Assembly (NCBI RefSeq): GCF_020497125.1
Contig: NC_059072.1
Span: 303,260,781 to 303,324,780, forward strand
Source of the DNA: Mauremys mutica
Taxonomy: Eukaryota > Chordata > Testudines > Geoemydidae
Reading direction: 5' to 3'
Length of the DNA: 64,000 bases
In this document: positions 43,421 to 54,982 of the stretch, piece by piece
How the letters are laid out: every line of letters starts with the position of its first letter
How positions within the stretch are numbered: position 1 is the first letter of the stretch
Program-made: the position numbers and the translations under genes
The notes under the pieces: model-generated
The model's database searches: none
What the model saw: the letters and a program-made list of their open reading frames with translations, nothing else
What the model was told of the DNA's origin: nothing

Positions 43421-43575
43421 GGGCCAGACCCTCCATGTCTTTGCACCTTGTGTGGCACCTTACACCTGCGCCAGGTGTATGTAAAATCCTGCCAGTTCAG
43501 AAGGATGGTTTTTTTCACTTGCTTTGCACAGGTATAAGTGACTACATGAGATGCAATGCCTGGGAAATCAGGCCA
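43421..43575. repeat. Palindromic small repeat
   Basis: Begins GGGCCAGACCCTCCATGTC and ends TGGGAAATCAGGCCAAG; the inside pairs ACCTGCGCCAGGTGTATG with CACAGGTATAAGTG. It resembles the small GGGCCAGA-type turtle repeats. Ends uncertain. Confidence 0.4.
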
Positions 43576-45117
43576 AGTATCATGGTTTGTTCCCAGTCTC
43601 CAGTAAAATGCCTGAAGGACAGAACAGATTAGTAACTTTCCATCCCTCATCACCATCCCTTAGATTTCCTTGGTTTTCTGAGGCCATTACTCTTATCTCA
43701 AAGGCTGCCTGAGCTGAATTTCTATTTTTCCCTCCCTTGCTCTCTACAGCCTCTGGAGATTAGCTTATGAGCTCTGCCCTCTGTAGGTGTTTCTTATCCT
43801 GGTTTCTTAATTGAAATTTCTCTCTCATGTCTTTTTCACATAATACACTTGAGCAAACATGCTGAAAAATGAACAAGACAAAATGTAAAAAAGAGGAAAA
43901 TCTGTGTTACATAATAGGCTGGATAGACCAAAAGGATCTGCTCATTCATGTTAGGGCTTTACAAAGCATTAATCATTGTCATTTGTAGGGAGATAGTATG
44001 GGTATTGTTTTATTTTTCAAATGCTAATGAATAAACCTCTGTGATATGGACCAAGTTTTCAGCCGCCAGTGAATCAGGTGAGCTCACAACATCTCTCTCC
44101 CCCACCGACACCCTTGCATTTTCTTTCTGTAACCCCACATTTACACGTGCAAATTGGGTGATTTCATATACCAGTCTGTAATTAGGCACACAACTGCCTG
44201 AAATTTGGACTTCGGTTGAGGCCACTGTTGCACTCATAGCTGAAAATGTAGTACTAATGCTCATCCTTTGCTGATTTTCAAAGTTTAATAAATAGTTCTA
44301 GTGATAATTATTGCATTTCTACATTTTTAAAAAACTGGTCCTTCATAAATATAGGACAGTGCTCTTAGCTAAATCTGGATTTTATGGAAATTCAGGAATC
44401 ATCACTGGAATTCTTGGTTAATATTTAAAAAAATATATTAAACAGTGAATAAGAGGCACTGTCTACTTGTAAACACTCAGACAGTGCCATTTCCAGACTG
44501 CTAGACAAATGAATGCATGGAATGCAAGAAATGTCTATCATCTCCAAAGAGTTAAAATAAAATTTGCAAGGATTTGGTCTTGTATATTTTAGGTTGAACT
44601 TTTAATTCACAGCATCCTAAAGGAGATAGACTTCAGAAAACTCACCCTAAGTGTTTGAGCCTGAATTCCTTGTACATTCAAACCTCTCAATAATAATTCA
44701 ATGATAGTTTTCAGAGCAAAGCTGTTACACAATCATGCCCTAAATACCTAGGGTTGGTTTGTTGAAATCTACCCATCAATGAGATTTTTTTTTCTGAATC
44801 ACTCATTTTGTGGACCTTAGATATAGAGGGCTACATTGTTAGCTGGTCTAAATCAGCAGAGTGGGGATCTGGCCCATGATTTCCATTCTTCTAAGAGGGT
44901 ATGACAATAAAGATTTGAAAAATAAGATTATATAGACTCACTTAACCGTCTCTGAAGATTTTGAGCAAGAACTGGACCTGAAAAGCCACTTTACAATTGC
45001 CTCACTTTGTCCATGACAAAAGTTATGCTGCAATACTATCAACTGATGTTTTATTGGCACACAGCCACAGACATGCAGAAAGGTAGATAGACAGATGGAT
45101 CATTTATTACCCTACAT
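43576..45117. other. Mostly unassigned; half of a dispersed pair
   Basis: 44416-44472 (TTAAACAGTGAATAAGAGGC and GGCACTGTCTACTTGTAA) is repeated with few changes at 46480-46532. No other feature. Confidence 0.4.
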
Positions 45118-45500
45118 CAGAGATAGGCAGCTTTAAGGTAGCAGAGCACCTCAAATTCCACTAAAACTCTTTGGCAAGCCATACATTGGAGGGGTCGGGT
45201 TCTATTCCTGGGTCGGGGGTGATACCAGGAGAGTCTGGTCCTGCACCCACAGGTGTGACATGGGGGAGGAGAGTGATCCTGCCCCAAACTCACCCTAGGC
45301 TCAGCTCCTTGCTCCAGCACACTGGCTCTCACAGTGAAGATTAGAAAGAGCCCACCATAATGTCACATGACATGCATCCATGCTCAGGAGGGGTTCTCCG
45401 CCTACGATGCCCTGCTCCCTTCTTGGCCCAAGCTGGCTGTGGCAGGCCAAATAAAATAATCCGCTAGACCAAGGCCTGGGCTGCCAGCTGCCCATTCCTG
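45118..45500. mobile_element. Non-autonomous hAT element
   Basis: Termini CAGAGATAGGCAGCTTTAAG and, from the right end, CAGGAATGGGCAGCTGGCAG. The flanks CCCTACAT (45110-45117) and ATCTACAT (45501-45508) match at six of eight. The interior contains CTCTTTGGCAAGCCATACAT and CAAATAAAATAATCCGCTAG. It belongs with the CAGGGATCGGCAACC-type hAT group, as does the fragment at 13067-13250. No transposase. Confidence 0.8.
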
Positions 45501-46831
45501 ATCTACATCAAGTGTTAAGCCAGCTTTACCATTTGCAAATGATGCTCTCTGGCCTTCAGAGCTTTGACCCTTTAAACTCTAATTAATGAAGGTGTATGTA
45601 GATAGATTTAGCCCACAAATCAATCCCCTTCTGAACCAAAGCAGTTCCTTTATTAAAGGCTTTCTAAGGGGAACACTTAATGTATCATGTAACAGTAAAA
45701 TCCTTTTACTTAGCAAATAACTACACATTTCCAGAACTGGTCCAAGCTGAGATTTTATTGACAATGTGTTTATACTGTATAGGCACCATATTTATCTTTG
45801 CTTACTTTTTAAAATTAGATGTAAAAGTAATGGAAAGGTGTTTGGTGAAAAGAAATCTCTCTTTAAAATGTTTCACGCTTTATTGGTGAAATAGAATGAA
45901 ATAGAGTTTTTATGGAGATGTGGATTTCTTTACAGGAATATTGATACATACCATTGGTTCATGGATGTGACAGGTACAGGGATATGGACCTTCAGTGCAA
46001 GTTCTCTCAGGCACAGTGTTCAGAGCCTGGGGAAGTGAGAATATTCCATAGCTATACTGCCTTTTGGAGAAGTAAGGAATGAGTCCCCACCAAGCCAAAC
46101 AGGGGTCACAGGTTTTTTCCTCAGGAGCGTCAATGAGGCTATGGAATTTAGGTAGAAACTGAGTTTAAATTTAAACTAGGAGATTGACCTTTGGAAGCAA
46201 GACGCTATTGGATTGTATAAGATTTAGATCTAATAGGCCGGTGCATGCACTTATGGGGCCAAACTGGGGCTGTCTTGCGTGGGTGCCTACAGGGTGCTTC
46301 TCCCCCACTAGTGCAGCCACACAGGAAGCAACCCTAAAGTGGTGCCAATGCAGGAGAGGCTGGGGCAAGTGATGCTGCCATTTGCATGGAACACCTCAAG
46401 GAGAACCTATCTGGGCTGTTCCTGCCCCAGCTGGGCAGCAGCTAGTGCCAGGCAGGAATACCCACCACACTTGGGCGCTTGGTTAAATTTTTAAAAAATG
46501 AACAGTGAATAAGGGGCACTGTCCACTTGTAAGCTAGTCTCACAGAATTCCTGGCTGGGACAGGATATTGTAATCCTAGCAACCTCATGGAAAAGTCAGT
46601 TTTTATGAGATTTTGATCATTCAAGAGGTTTGGATCCAGTATTTTGGATTTTCATCCACAGCCAAACTTTGATGATCAAAAATTCCTGTTTACAAAAATC
46701 CTGGCTGGTGAGCTGGAAGCAAAACAACAAATCCAGAATGCTGGATGTTTCATGCTCCAGGAAACAAGCCTTGCCAAGCCAACCTGCTCCCACCCCTGCC
46801 TTCAGGAACCGTCAGGAGATTGAAAGTTAAT
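45501..46831. other. No recognised feature
   Basis: Unassigned apart from the second member of the dispersed pair at 46480-46532. Confidence 0.4.
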
Positions 46832-46990
46832 CATAATCAGTATAGTAGTGCCTAATGGCCAACCAAGAGTGCAGCTGCATTGTTCTAGGCACTGTACCAA
46901 CAGAGTAGTAGATGGTCCCTATCCCCAAAGAGTTTACAATCTAAGTAGACAAGACTGCCACAGAATGGGGGAAAGGCTATCACACACAAG
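46832..46990 (-). mobile_element. Reversed L2-like tail
   Basis: GTTCTAGGCACTGTACCAAC, GATGGTCCCTATCCCCAAAG and AGTTTACAATCTAAGTAGAC are the reverse complement of the L2-type 3' end (TTAGATTGTAAACTCTTTGG and so on). Confidence 0.75.
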
Positions 46991-47053
46991 CAGAGTGAAC
47001 AATGTGATCGAAGTGCTGCTCTCTGGAGCCATTCAATGGGAATTCTTATTCAA

Positions 47054-47200
47054 ATTCATACATTCCACAGCCTGACGAGACCATAGTGACCATCTAGTCT
47101 TACCTCCTTCATAACACAGCCCATAGACCTTCCCCAAAATAATTCCTGTTTGAATTGGAGCATAAAACATCCCATCTGGATTTGAAAATGAACACGGTCT
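47054..47200 (-). mobile_element. CR1 LINE 3' UTR, reversed
   Basis: ATAGTGACCATCTAGTCTTA, CCTCCTTCATAACACAGCCC and CCCCAAAATAATTCCTGTTT match the reversed 3' end of a turtle CR1 subfamily, starting at its terminus (AATTCATACATTCC). Confidence 0.8.
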
Positions 47201-48224
47201 TAGCTGCATAGCAACAAAGCAGGCTGGAAGAAAGAAGGAACAGTGTGCTCACCATGTCCATGGCCATCTTCACAAGGTTTGTTGTAATTAGATTGCTCAA
47301 CTGGGATTAAGACAGTTGTAGTTCCTGATTTAAAGGCCACTTTTTCCTATAGGAGGTGAACCTGGAATAATATTGATGATTTAGGGCTGGAGTGGAGTTG
47401 GGCTTTACCTTGACAATGTCTTTTTAACTAAAGCACTTGTAATAGAGTAAAACCCAAGAATTCCTTGTATCCTCCAATGTCTCAACTGAAATTTCATAAG
47501 AAATCCATCGTTCCGTGAAATGTATAGATGCATTATAAAAAGAACCATATTGCAGGTTACTTGATTTATTGTTGATTCTTTGGGCAGCACTTAACAGAGT
47601 AATGGAGGAATGTGATTTGGAAATACACTGGAAGGGGATTCAGCAGAGTTCTGGCAGCATCAAGTTTCATCCAATTTGAAGGTATTTTCACTCTTTTTGG
47701 ACACTGTAACTAGCTGGGATTATTATCAAATTTCATTTTGCTGAATCTCTGTAAAGCTGAGAACTAGTGAAAATAAATTCAACGGCAGTGACTTTTGCTT
47801 CCTTTGCACTCACGTGAAGCTTTCAGTTATTTCAATATAATTTGTTCTTTCTTTCTCTGGGATCCCTTTCTGTTTGCAGGGATTTCATATAAAGACCAAA
47901 GCTTTGGGGATACGGGAACGTATGCAACAGCAAGGCATGCAGCCGTGATCAGAGGGGAGCCATTATCTAATTCACCAAAAAAAGGTCTTTTCTTATCTAT
48001 GGCAGATCTAAAATATTGGCTGTGTCGTATGTAATGTTGGCCTGAAGAGAGCCTGCCACTATATCCAAGAAGTGTAGATCTTCTTTATTTTGAGTAGCTG
48101 AGGTCTGGATTTTTGGAACTCAGTTCTCCATGTGTTTATTGTAGCCTGGACTTGCTACAGCTGAGGCCAACAGCAGTTCAAATTCCAGAAACCACCCTAT
48201 TTATGTGACAGCTGCCACTTCGGT
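47201..48224. other. No recognised feature; acceptor-like site only
   Basis: A pyrimidine tract ending TTTGCAG at 47879 precedes an open frame to 48034 (GISYKDQSFGDTGTYATAR at its start). The peptide matches no family I know and no donor site or neighbour exon was found, so I do not call an exon. Confidence 0.3.
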
Positions 48225-48300
48225 CAACACACTAGGACCACATTGCTAAATGCATGAGCTGCTACAGCTTGAGCTAAAGCTTTCTATGTAGGGCTGCAAC
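48225..48300 (-). mobile_element. Reversed tRNA-like SINE fragment
   Basis: AAATGCATGAGCTGCTACAG and CTTGAGCTAAAGC mirror the CCTCAAGCTATAGCAGCTCA block at 21414. Third member of that family. Confidence 0.5.
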
Positions 48301-49218
48301 CAACTCATGTCCTCTGTGGATTGGACATGGGGGTGGGGGGACGGACCTGTAGGATGCACACACCCTGTACTGGGTTATATAATGTATCATGCGAACTGGA
48401 CCAAGTTCCCAACCGGTGTAAATTGGCATAGAAATCGGTGGAGCAACCCCAGTGTACACCAACTGGGAAATGGGCTCAGTTGTGTCTATATTCCACAGCA
48501 GATTGCTTCATTATCCAGGGAAGGAATGTGATTCCTTTCATAGGAGATGCCATAGGGTGTGCCCTTTGCTACTGAGCTATGAAGAATACGGTTGACAAAT
48601 GTCCCTAAATACTGGAAATGTCCCAGCATCCCCATCAATTACACAAATGTGAAGGTATTGTCCCAGGCTTCTCAAACTGAGCTAATGAAAGGCCCGCTGA
48701 ATGCATGTATATTTCAAGGAGCTCTCCCCTAACAGGCCCAGCACAAGTGAGGCCCTTGTCCTCTGCTCCAGGTCATGTAGTGAGCACATCCTTTACAAGC
48801 CCTTGAGCCAGAAGCCCTACACATACCCAGATCCATGGATGGGCAGGGAAAGGCATTAACTGGCACAGGAGATGTGGGCACTTTGGCAGCCTCCTGTGCA
48901 AACCTCTTTGCCACTCACCTTCTTCTCCAACCTGCTCCTCCCCAATCCTGTGTCAGCTGGCCTGGGTTTTGCCCAGGGGATGTCATGTTCTCCACTAGTA
49001 AGGATTGACCCCAACAGCAGGAGAAACACAGAACTTTGATCTCAGGTCTTAGAAGACTAAAAAGCCTTTCAGTGTCATATTGTTTCAGCTGGAACTGCCT
49101 GGTACGATCCAATTCCTTTAATGTATGGTCTAGGAACATGACAGATGAATTCCTTGCCTGCAGCTGTGGGGGGCCCTGTAACACAGTGGAAGTGGTAGGA
49201 TTCCAGTGCACCAAGGTC
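48301..49218. other. Unassigned; short palindromic repeat at 48.40-48.48 kb
   Basis: CCGGTGTAAATTGGCATAGA and CAGTGTACACCAACTGGGAA are inverted halves of the small GTGTAAAT-type turtle repeat. The rest is unassigned. Confidence 0.4.
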
Positions 49219-49354
49219 TAGGGGACCAATGACAGATGCCCAGATAGCAAGTGTGAAAAATCGGGATGTGGGTGAGAGGTTATAGGCGCGTATATAAGAC
49301 AAAGTCCAGGATATCGGGACTAACCCTATAAAACTGGGACATCTGGTCACCTTA
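49219..49354 (-). mobile_element. TAGGGTGACCAGA-type small hAT element, reversed and diverged
   Basis: From the right end the reverse complement starts TAAGGTGACCAGATGTCCCA. TATAGGCGCGTATATAAGAC is the family's TATATAGG centre. At the left end TAGGGGACC is worn. No target duplication is visible. Confidence 0.8.
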
Positions 49355-49670
49355 GACCATGCTGTGGAGCCCAGAGCCACGAAGTGCCCTGAGAAAGACA
49401 CACAGACTGGCTCTTTGGAAGCAAGATGAACAAGGGGCCAGGGCACAGGATGCACCACTACCTGGATCCATCCATCCTCCCCCATCACTCAATGGGGAAT
49501 GCCATTGCTACAGAGTCTACTGTTGCCTTTGGGTTATTTTGCTTCTGTTCTGTTCCTACAAAGTTGCCAATCAACCATCTGAGTTACCTGGGCTGGGTGC
49601 TGGGAAGAGAATTTGCAGCTTATCCTTTGCAAGCATGGTGGAATTAAAGATGAACCTTGTATTTTTAAAG

Positions 49671-49990
49671 TATCAGTCTATTAACTGAATGCAGCAGTGC
49701 CAGCCTAACTTTGCATTTAAAGAGCACGTAATTAGCTATGAAGTAGCAGCAAGCACCTAGCAGAACAGTGCTGGAAAGGCTGTTAAATATGATGAGACCA
49801 TGAAAACTATCAAATGCGGGCTCACACAGAACTGAAGGAGCATCAGTCCACTAACTGAATGCAGCAGGACCTGCCTAACTTAGCCTTTAAAAAGTGTAAG
49901 AAGGTGAGACATGAACTGCAGTCTGCAGCAGAACATCTGAGACCGTGATAAACAGAAGCCTGAAAATTCTTGGAGTTGGTAAATGTTTAA
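49671..49990 (+). repeat. Tandem duplication, unit about 170 bp
   Basis: TATCAGTCTATTAACTGAAT followed by GCAGCAG at 49671 recurs as CATCAGTCCACTAACTGAAT followed by GCAGCAG at 49841. CCTAACTTTGCATTTAAAGA recurs as CCTAACTTAGCCTTTAAAAA. AGCAGAACA and a GAGACC(A/G)TGA block also repeat with about 170 bp spacing. The copies are clearly diverged. Confidence 0.75.
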
Positions 49991-50974
49991 CTTGCAAGTC
50001 CTGGCTTGACTCAGTGTTGTTTAGGTTTATTTATCCAGCCCTCAAACAAACTGGGGGGAAATTCTTTATTGGGCTTAAATAAATAGTTAATTACAAAAGA
50101 AGACCTGAAAGAGCCCATGTCCTGCCTAAAAATGAAACTGACTGGTGTGCTTCTCTGCCTTCCCCTTATGACATGAGGCAATGTTTTTTTGGTGGTTTAT
50201 GAAAATTCTCCAAGCAAAAATCAGATTAACCCTGGGCTTGCAACTGGACTTGAAAATCATCTTTAAGACCCAATTACTGCCTAGCACAGCTGTCCATATG
50301 GATGCAAACTGTTATGACCAGAATCTGGAATTATAGTGTAACCAGAGATGGGCTGAGGAGGGACTGTTCTGCTCCAGACCTAGTTTAGTTTTAGGCTAGG
50401 GTTCTGAATTAAGGTTCAAGGCCAAATCTGCCTTTATGGACCATTTCTCTGGGAAATCAGGGGACTATCTAGAGATCAGTATAGCAGTACTATTGAATTC
50501 CATAGCAGGACTATAATTCTCCTTTCAGTCTCATAGGTTGTTTAGAGTAATTTCTACAGAATCTTTTGGTTTCATCCCCATTCTATTTGATAGGCTTTAT
50601 CCATCTGGCCAGGGCTAGCATTTGAGTAGGATAGCAGCAAAATCTTGCAGGATCACAGAGTGGCATTCAAACTAAATCTAGAAAGTAGGCCTCACACCAC
50701 AGCCGAAACTAAAGGAGCAGGTTCAGAGCCAAAGATTTGAAACCCAGCCCTGAAAATTAGGGGGACTCAGATTTTAAGTTTCAGCTCAAGTCCATGTGTT
50801 ATAACACAGTTCACATAGAGCCATTATCGTGGATGTTGCTCTGGAACGGCTGTGTTTCATGAAAACACCATCCCCCAGGCAGGGCAAGAGACACAGATCT
50901 CAACCTAGACAAAGGTAGATTTCCAGACTCTTCCATTTCTGCAATCTGCTTTAACTAAGACTTGCTAGATTTTT
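49991..50974. other. No recognised feature
   Basis: Unassigned, AT-leaning sequence with no frame of note. Confidence 0.4.
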
Positions 50975-51006
<32 letters not shown>

Positions 51007-51018
51007 CATATATATATA
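50975..51018. repeat. (TA)n microsatellite with two TACA interruptions
   Basis: About 44 bp of TA dinucleotides broken twice by TACA. A self-complementary tract of this kind can extrude a cruciform. Confidence 0.95.
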
Positions 51019-51629
51019 AAAGTCACTGTGCAATAATAAAGGCTGACGTGCTATTTTTAGGCAGTGGCACCAGGAATGTCTGCTCCATGGGTTTAATATA
51101 GAAGCAACAGAACCCTTAAAAGCCAGTGCACGGTTTTACAATTTTATTCCCCATCCATGCCTCCCTGCACAATTTTGTAAAGTCCCGATTTAATCCTTTC
51201 TTGTTACCATGGCAATGGTAACACAAACACCTCCAGAGGATGAGCGGAGGCAGTGCTCCTGCTCCGGGAAGAAGAATGTCCTTACTGTATACACAAGAGC
51301 TGAAAAAATATTTAATGTAATTTTCCCTGGTAAGCTAGTTTAGTAAGTCATAAAGCAGAAACCAGCATCTGGGGACAGAGAACATTTTACTTTGTTCCCC
51401 AACCACTGCAACGAGCACATTTTGTCTTTTATCCAATCCAGCTCAGTGATATCAAGTAGGCTGAGCATTCTGCATCCTAGATGACCATTTAGAGCTTAGG
51501 TAAATGGACCATTTCTTTCTAAAAAGTTTCTCCCAGATTCAAAGCCAAACAGCACTGAAATTTTCAGCAAAATATTCTAACCTTTGCCCTGCTCTTCAAA
51601 GTGTTTTTCCAAACATGGAATGACAAATG
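51019..51629. other. No recognised feature
   Basis: Unassigned sequence; no repeat words recognised. Confidence 0.4.
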
Positions 51630-51815
51630 AACCCTCTTCATCCCCCTGTGAGGTTGGTACCTGTTAGTAAGTATCATTATCGCTATTGTGTGGGTGATGA
51701 AATGGAGGCAGGTTGTTTAAACATGCCAGAGGGAGTCAGTGACCGAGCCAAGACTAAATCACATGAATTTCTGGCTCTCAGCTCTGTGGTCACATCATCG
51801 GACCACACCTCTCTT
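51630..51815 (-). mobile_element. Reversed SINE, diverged
   Basis: GTGAGGTTGGTACCTGTTAG, GGGTGATGAAATGGAGGCAG, GTCAGTGACCGAGCCAAGAC and TTTCTGGCTCTCAGCTCTGT follow the reversed SINE order from its 3' half to its head. Confidence 0.65.
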
Positions 51816-52488
51816 TGGTAACCAATGTGTAATTTGAAATGTTGGTCTCACAAGACTGTTTTAGCATGGTCACAATGTTCTCCTCTCAGTACTGGGTGTA
51901 AGCTGCATGCCAAAACCTTACGACAGTTACCATTGCCCAGGATCTTCATAGAGGGGAGAAATCCAGCACTCATGTTGCCAGGTTTTCTGTGGCTTCTGAT
52001 TTACTTTCAACTGGCACAGAATCATTGGGTTGTAGGGAGACCTGAAAGAAGTTATACATTTTGTGAATGAAGGTTCTGCCTGGCACCAAGAGGAAAATCT
52101 CTGCAAGAGGGTAAAATAGAAATGTTCTCTTATGAAAAAAATGTGGAACCCCCACTCCATTGTACTTCACATTCCCATTGAATTCTCTCATTCAGCTGGG
52201 AAAGAGTTCCATCAAAATGCTTTTAATCCCACTCTAGTTATGGATCTGCTGAGTTCATAAAATAGCTGGTCTCAACTCTGCTTCGTCTGCGCCCTCCAAA
52301 CATCAGGCATTCCATCCCTCAGAGCAGCAATGGAGGACACACAAAGCTAATACAAAGTACAATATTATTAAGCTGAAAAAAAATGCATGAACAGGGATTT
52401 GCTTGAATAACACAGAGGAAAGACTCTGTTGATTGTGCCTTCTCTGTATGCTTCTCAATGCCTTGAGATCTCCAGGCTGCCCTCCAGC
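51816..52488. other. No recognised feature
   Basis: Unassigned. Overlapping 73- and 77-codon minus frames have no motif. Confidence 0.4.
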
Positions 52489-52612
52489 TAGAGTGACCAA
52501 AGGTCCCGATTTTATAGGGAAAGTCCTAATTTTTGGGTCTTTTTCTTATATAGGCTTCTATTACCCCCTACCCCCTGTCCTGACTTTTAACATTTGCTCT
52601 CTGGTCACCCTA
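52489..52612 (+). mobile_element. TAGGGTGACCAGA-type small hAT element
   Basis: Starts TAGAGTGACCAAAGGTCCCG, passes TTTTTCTTATATAGGCTTCT and ends CTCTCTGGTCACCCTA. The flanks CCTCCAGC and CCTTCATC match at six of eight. Confidence 0.9.
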
Positions 52613-52708
52613 CCTTCATCACAGGTCCATTTCCCTTTGCATGCGCAGGAGTGCATGTGTATAACATGGCATTTGCTAAATTAAAGAACTGCTCCCTCCA
52701 GGAACTGT

Positions 52709-52976
52709 TTAGGCCTGGTCTACACTTGGGGGGGAGGGGGGTGTCGATGTAAGATATGCAGCTTCAGCTACAGGAATAGCATAGCTGAAGTCAACATATC
52801 TTATTTCGACTTACCTCCCATCCTCATGGCGCGGGATCGACGGCTGCGGCTCCCCCGTAGACTCTGCTTCTGCTGCTCACCCTGGTGGAGTTCCGGAGTT
52901 GAAGGGAGTGCGTTCTGGGATCGCTATATCACGTCTAGACGAGACGCGATATATCGATCCCCGATAGATTGATTGC
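52709..52976 (-). mobile_element. TGTAGACCAG-type DNA element, one end missing
   Basis: The left end TTAGGCCTGGTCTACACTTG is one terminus. GTAAGATATGCAGCTTCAGC, TGGTGGAGTTCCGGAGTTGA and ATATATCGATCCCCGATAGA are internal blocks. The full copy at 54676-54982 has the same blocks in reverse, plus about 45 bp and a terminus absent here. The break falls just after TTGATTGC (about 52976). Confidence 0.85.
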
Positions 52977-54194
52977 TTTAAATTCAATTCATTAAATATA
53001 CATCTCCCACCCCCACGCACACACTTTGGTTTTAGTGAAGTCATTGGAAGTATTAAGGAATTTAGATCACCCTACGACCAGCAGAGAAGTTACTCATTTT
53101 TGTTTAGCAGTGTAATTTTTTCCCCCACAGCCAAATGGAACACCTGGTCTGAAGTTTCCCCAAAATAAAGAAACTGGGATACACCAGCACCTGAGTATAA
53201 CATTTAAAAAAAAAAATCTTACTTTGTGGTAGATCTGTGATGTGAAAAGGAGAGTGTGGGGTAAAGCAAAGTGATTGCAAACTCTATCGTGTAAAATAGA
53301 TTTCAAAGTAACCCTAAAGGTAGCTCCAGAAAGGTTTCAGAATTTGGCACTGAAGTGCCTGTAAATTTCCTGGGGTAATTGTTAATATGGCAGTTAAAAG
53401 GTGGCTTTTTTTTTAAACTTACTTGGCAAGAGTTTTAATAGCAACAGCTGTCCAAACATGACACAAGACCCCTCTATAGAATTTAGCTGAAAAGTACAAA
53501 ATCTACTGAATTGTTGGACTGGTGTATTATTTACAAGCAAATCAAATTTCTCCTGCACTTTATGGATGGTTGGATTTTTTTGTTTTAAAAATCTTTATGA
53601 ATTTCCGACTTAGAAAGAGAGACAACACAGGAAATACAAGGGTAGAGTACAAATAGGTCAAATGCACACTATTTACAGAGTAGACATTATTGCTACTAAA
53701 AGTAAACTTTTTTAAAAAAATGTATTGGCTATCCTGTGAAGTATGTGGCATTTGGTGACATATACAAGCTGTAAGTCCTTTACCTTTTTGCATTTTTATT
53801 GTTTGTTTCTTTATGAAAATGAATTTAAAAATTAATCAGAAAAAGTTACTCTAGAAAAATAGTCCATTATATTAACTATATTATACCAGGTATTATTATA
53901 GCATATATTCCTTGAGAATTAGGGTCTAATTTTGAAAGAGGCTTCAAGACAGACTCTCTTTGTGTATGTACAGACATCTTTTAGCTTTTTTTCAGCAATC
54001 ACAGCATTGAGTAGACTGGTGGCCACCTGTGGAGACAATGCTGGCAAACATATCTGCTTCTGTTGTTATTTTGTGCGCCATCATTTTGTTTGTTTATCCA
54101 TCTGTTGCATTGTATGATCATCCTAGTAAACAATCTTCCAAGGGGAGAAGTGGGGGCAAAAATCATAATTGGCTTTAACACAGAGCTTGATTAG
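52977..54194. other. AT-rich unassigned DNA
   Basis: Long A- and T-runs at 53.20, 53.41 and 53.71 kb. No recognisable repeat and no frame of note. Confidence 0.4.
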
Positions 54195-54675
54195 GCTATG
54201 GAGGGGATGGTATGATGAGTCTGCCTATAATGGCAGGTGGCCCATTGGTGACTGCTAGTAGCAAAAATCCCCGGTGGCTGGAGATGGGACACTAGATGGG
54301 GAGGATTCTGAGTTACTACAGAGACTTCTTTCCCAGGTGTCTGGCTGGTGAGTCTTGCCCACATGCTCAGGGTCCATCTGATCACCATGTTTGGGGTTGG
54401 GAAGGAATTTTCCCCTACTCAGATTGGCAGAGACCCTGGGGTTTTTTTTTTCCTTCCTCTGCAGCCTGGGGCACAAGTCACTTGCAGGTTTAAAGTAGTG
54501 TAAATGGCAGATTCTCTGTAACTTGAAGCCTTTAAATCATGATTTGAGGACTTCAGTAACTCAGCCAGAAGTTATGGGTCTATGATTGGAGTGAGTGTGT
54601 GAGGTTCTGTGGCCTGCAATGTGCAGGTCCGACTAGATGATCACAATGGTCTCTGGGCTTAAAGTCTATGAGTCT
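54195..54675 (+). mobile_element. CR1 LINE 3' UTR, turtle type
   Basis: GGAGGGGATGGTATGATGAG, GAGTTACTACAGAGACTTCT, TTGGGAAGGAATTTTCCCCT, AATCATGATTTGAGGACTTC and the terminus AAAGTCTATGAGTC. It repeats the last 450 bp of the 13.25-13.99 kb UTR in the same order. Confidence 0.92.
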
Positions 54676-54982
54676 AAGGGTACGTCCAGACTACCTGCCG
54701 GATCGGCGGGTCGCAATCAATCTATCGGGGATCGATATATCACGTCTCGTCTAGATGTGATATATCGATCCCAGAATGCACTCCCTTCAACTCCGGAACT
54801 CCACCAGGGTGAGCAGCGGAAGCAGAGTCGATGGGGGAGCCGTGGCCATTAATCCTGCGCCGTGAGGAGGGGAGGTAATTCGAAATAAGATACATCGACT
54901 TCAGCTGTGCTATTCCTGTAGCTGAAGTTGCATATCTTACATCGACACGCCCCTCCCTCCCCCCAGTGTAGACCAGACCTAA
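54676..54982 (+). mobile_element. Complete TGTAGACCAG-type DNA element
   Basis: Termini AAGGGTACGTCCAGACTACC and, from the right end, TTAGGTCTGGTCTACACTGG. Near the left end is a 45 bp near-perfect hairpin (54728-54772; GATCGATATATCAC paired with GTGATATATCGATC). It is the second copy of the element at 52709-52976, in opposite orientation, and abuts the CR1 terminus. About 307 bp with no coding capacity. Confidence 0.88.

Noticed and set aside
47795..48034. Possible exon with a TTTGCAG acceptor at 47879
   Set aside because: The peptide matches nothing I know; no donor, partner exon or conservation can be shown.
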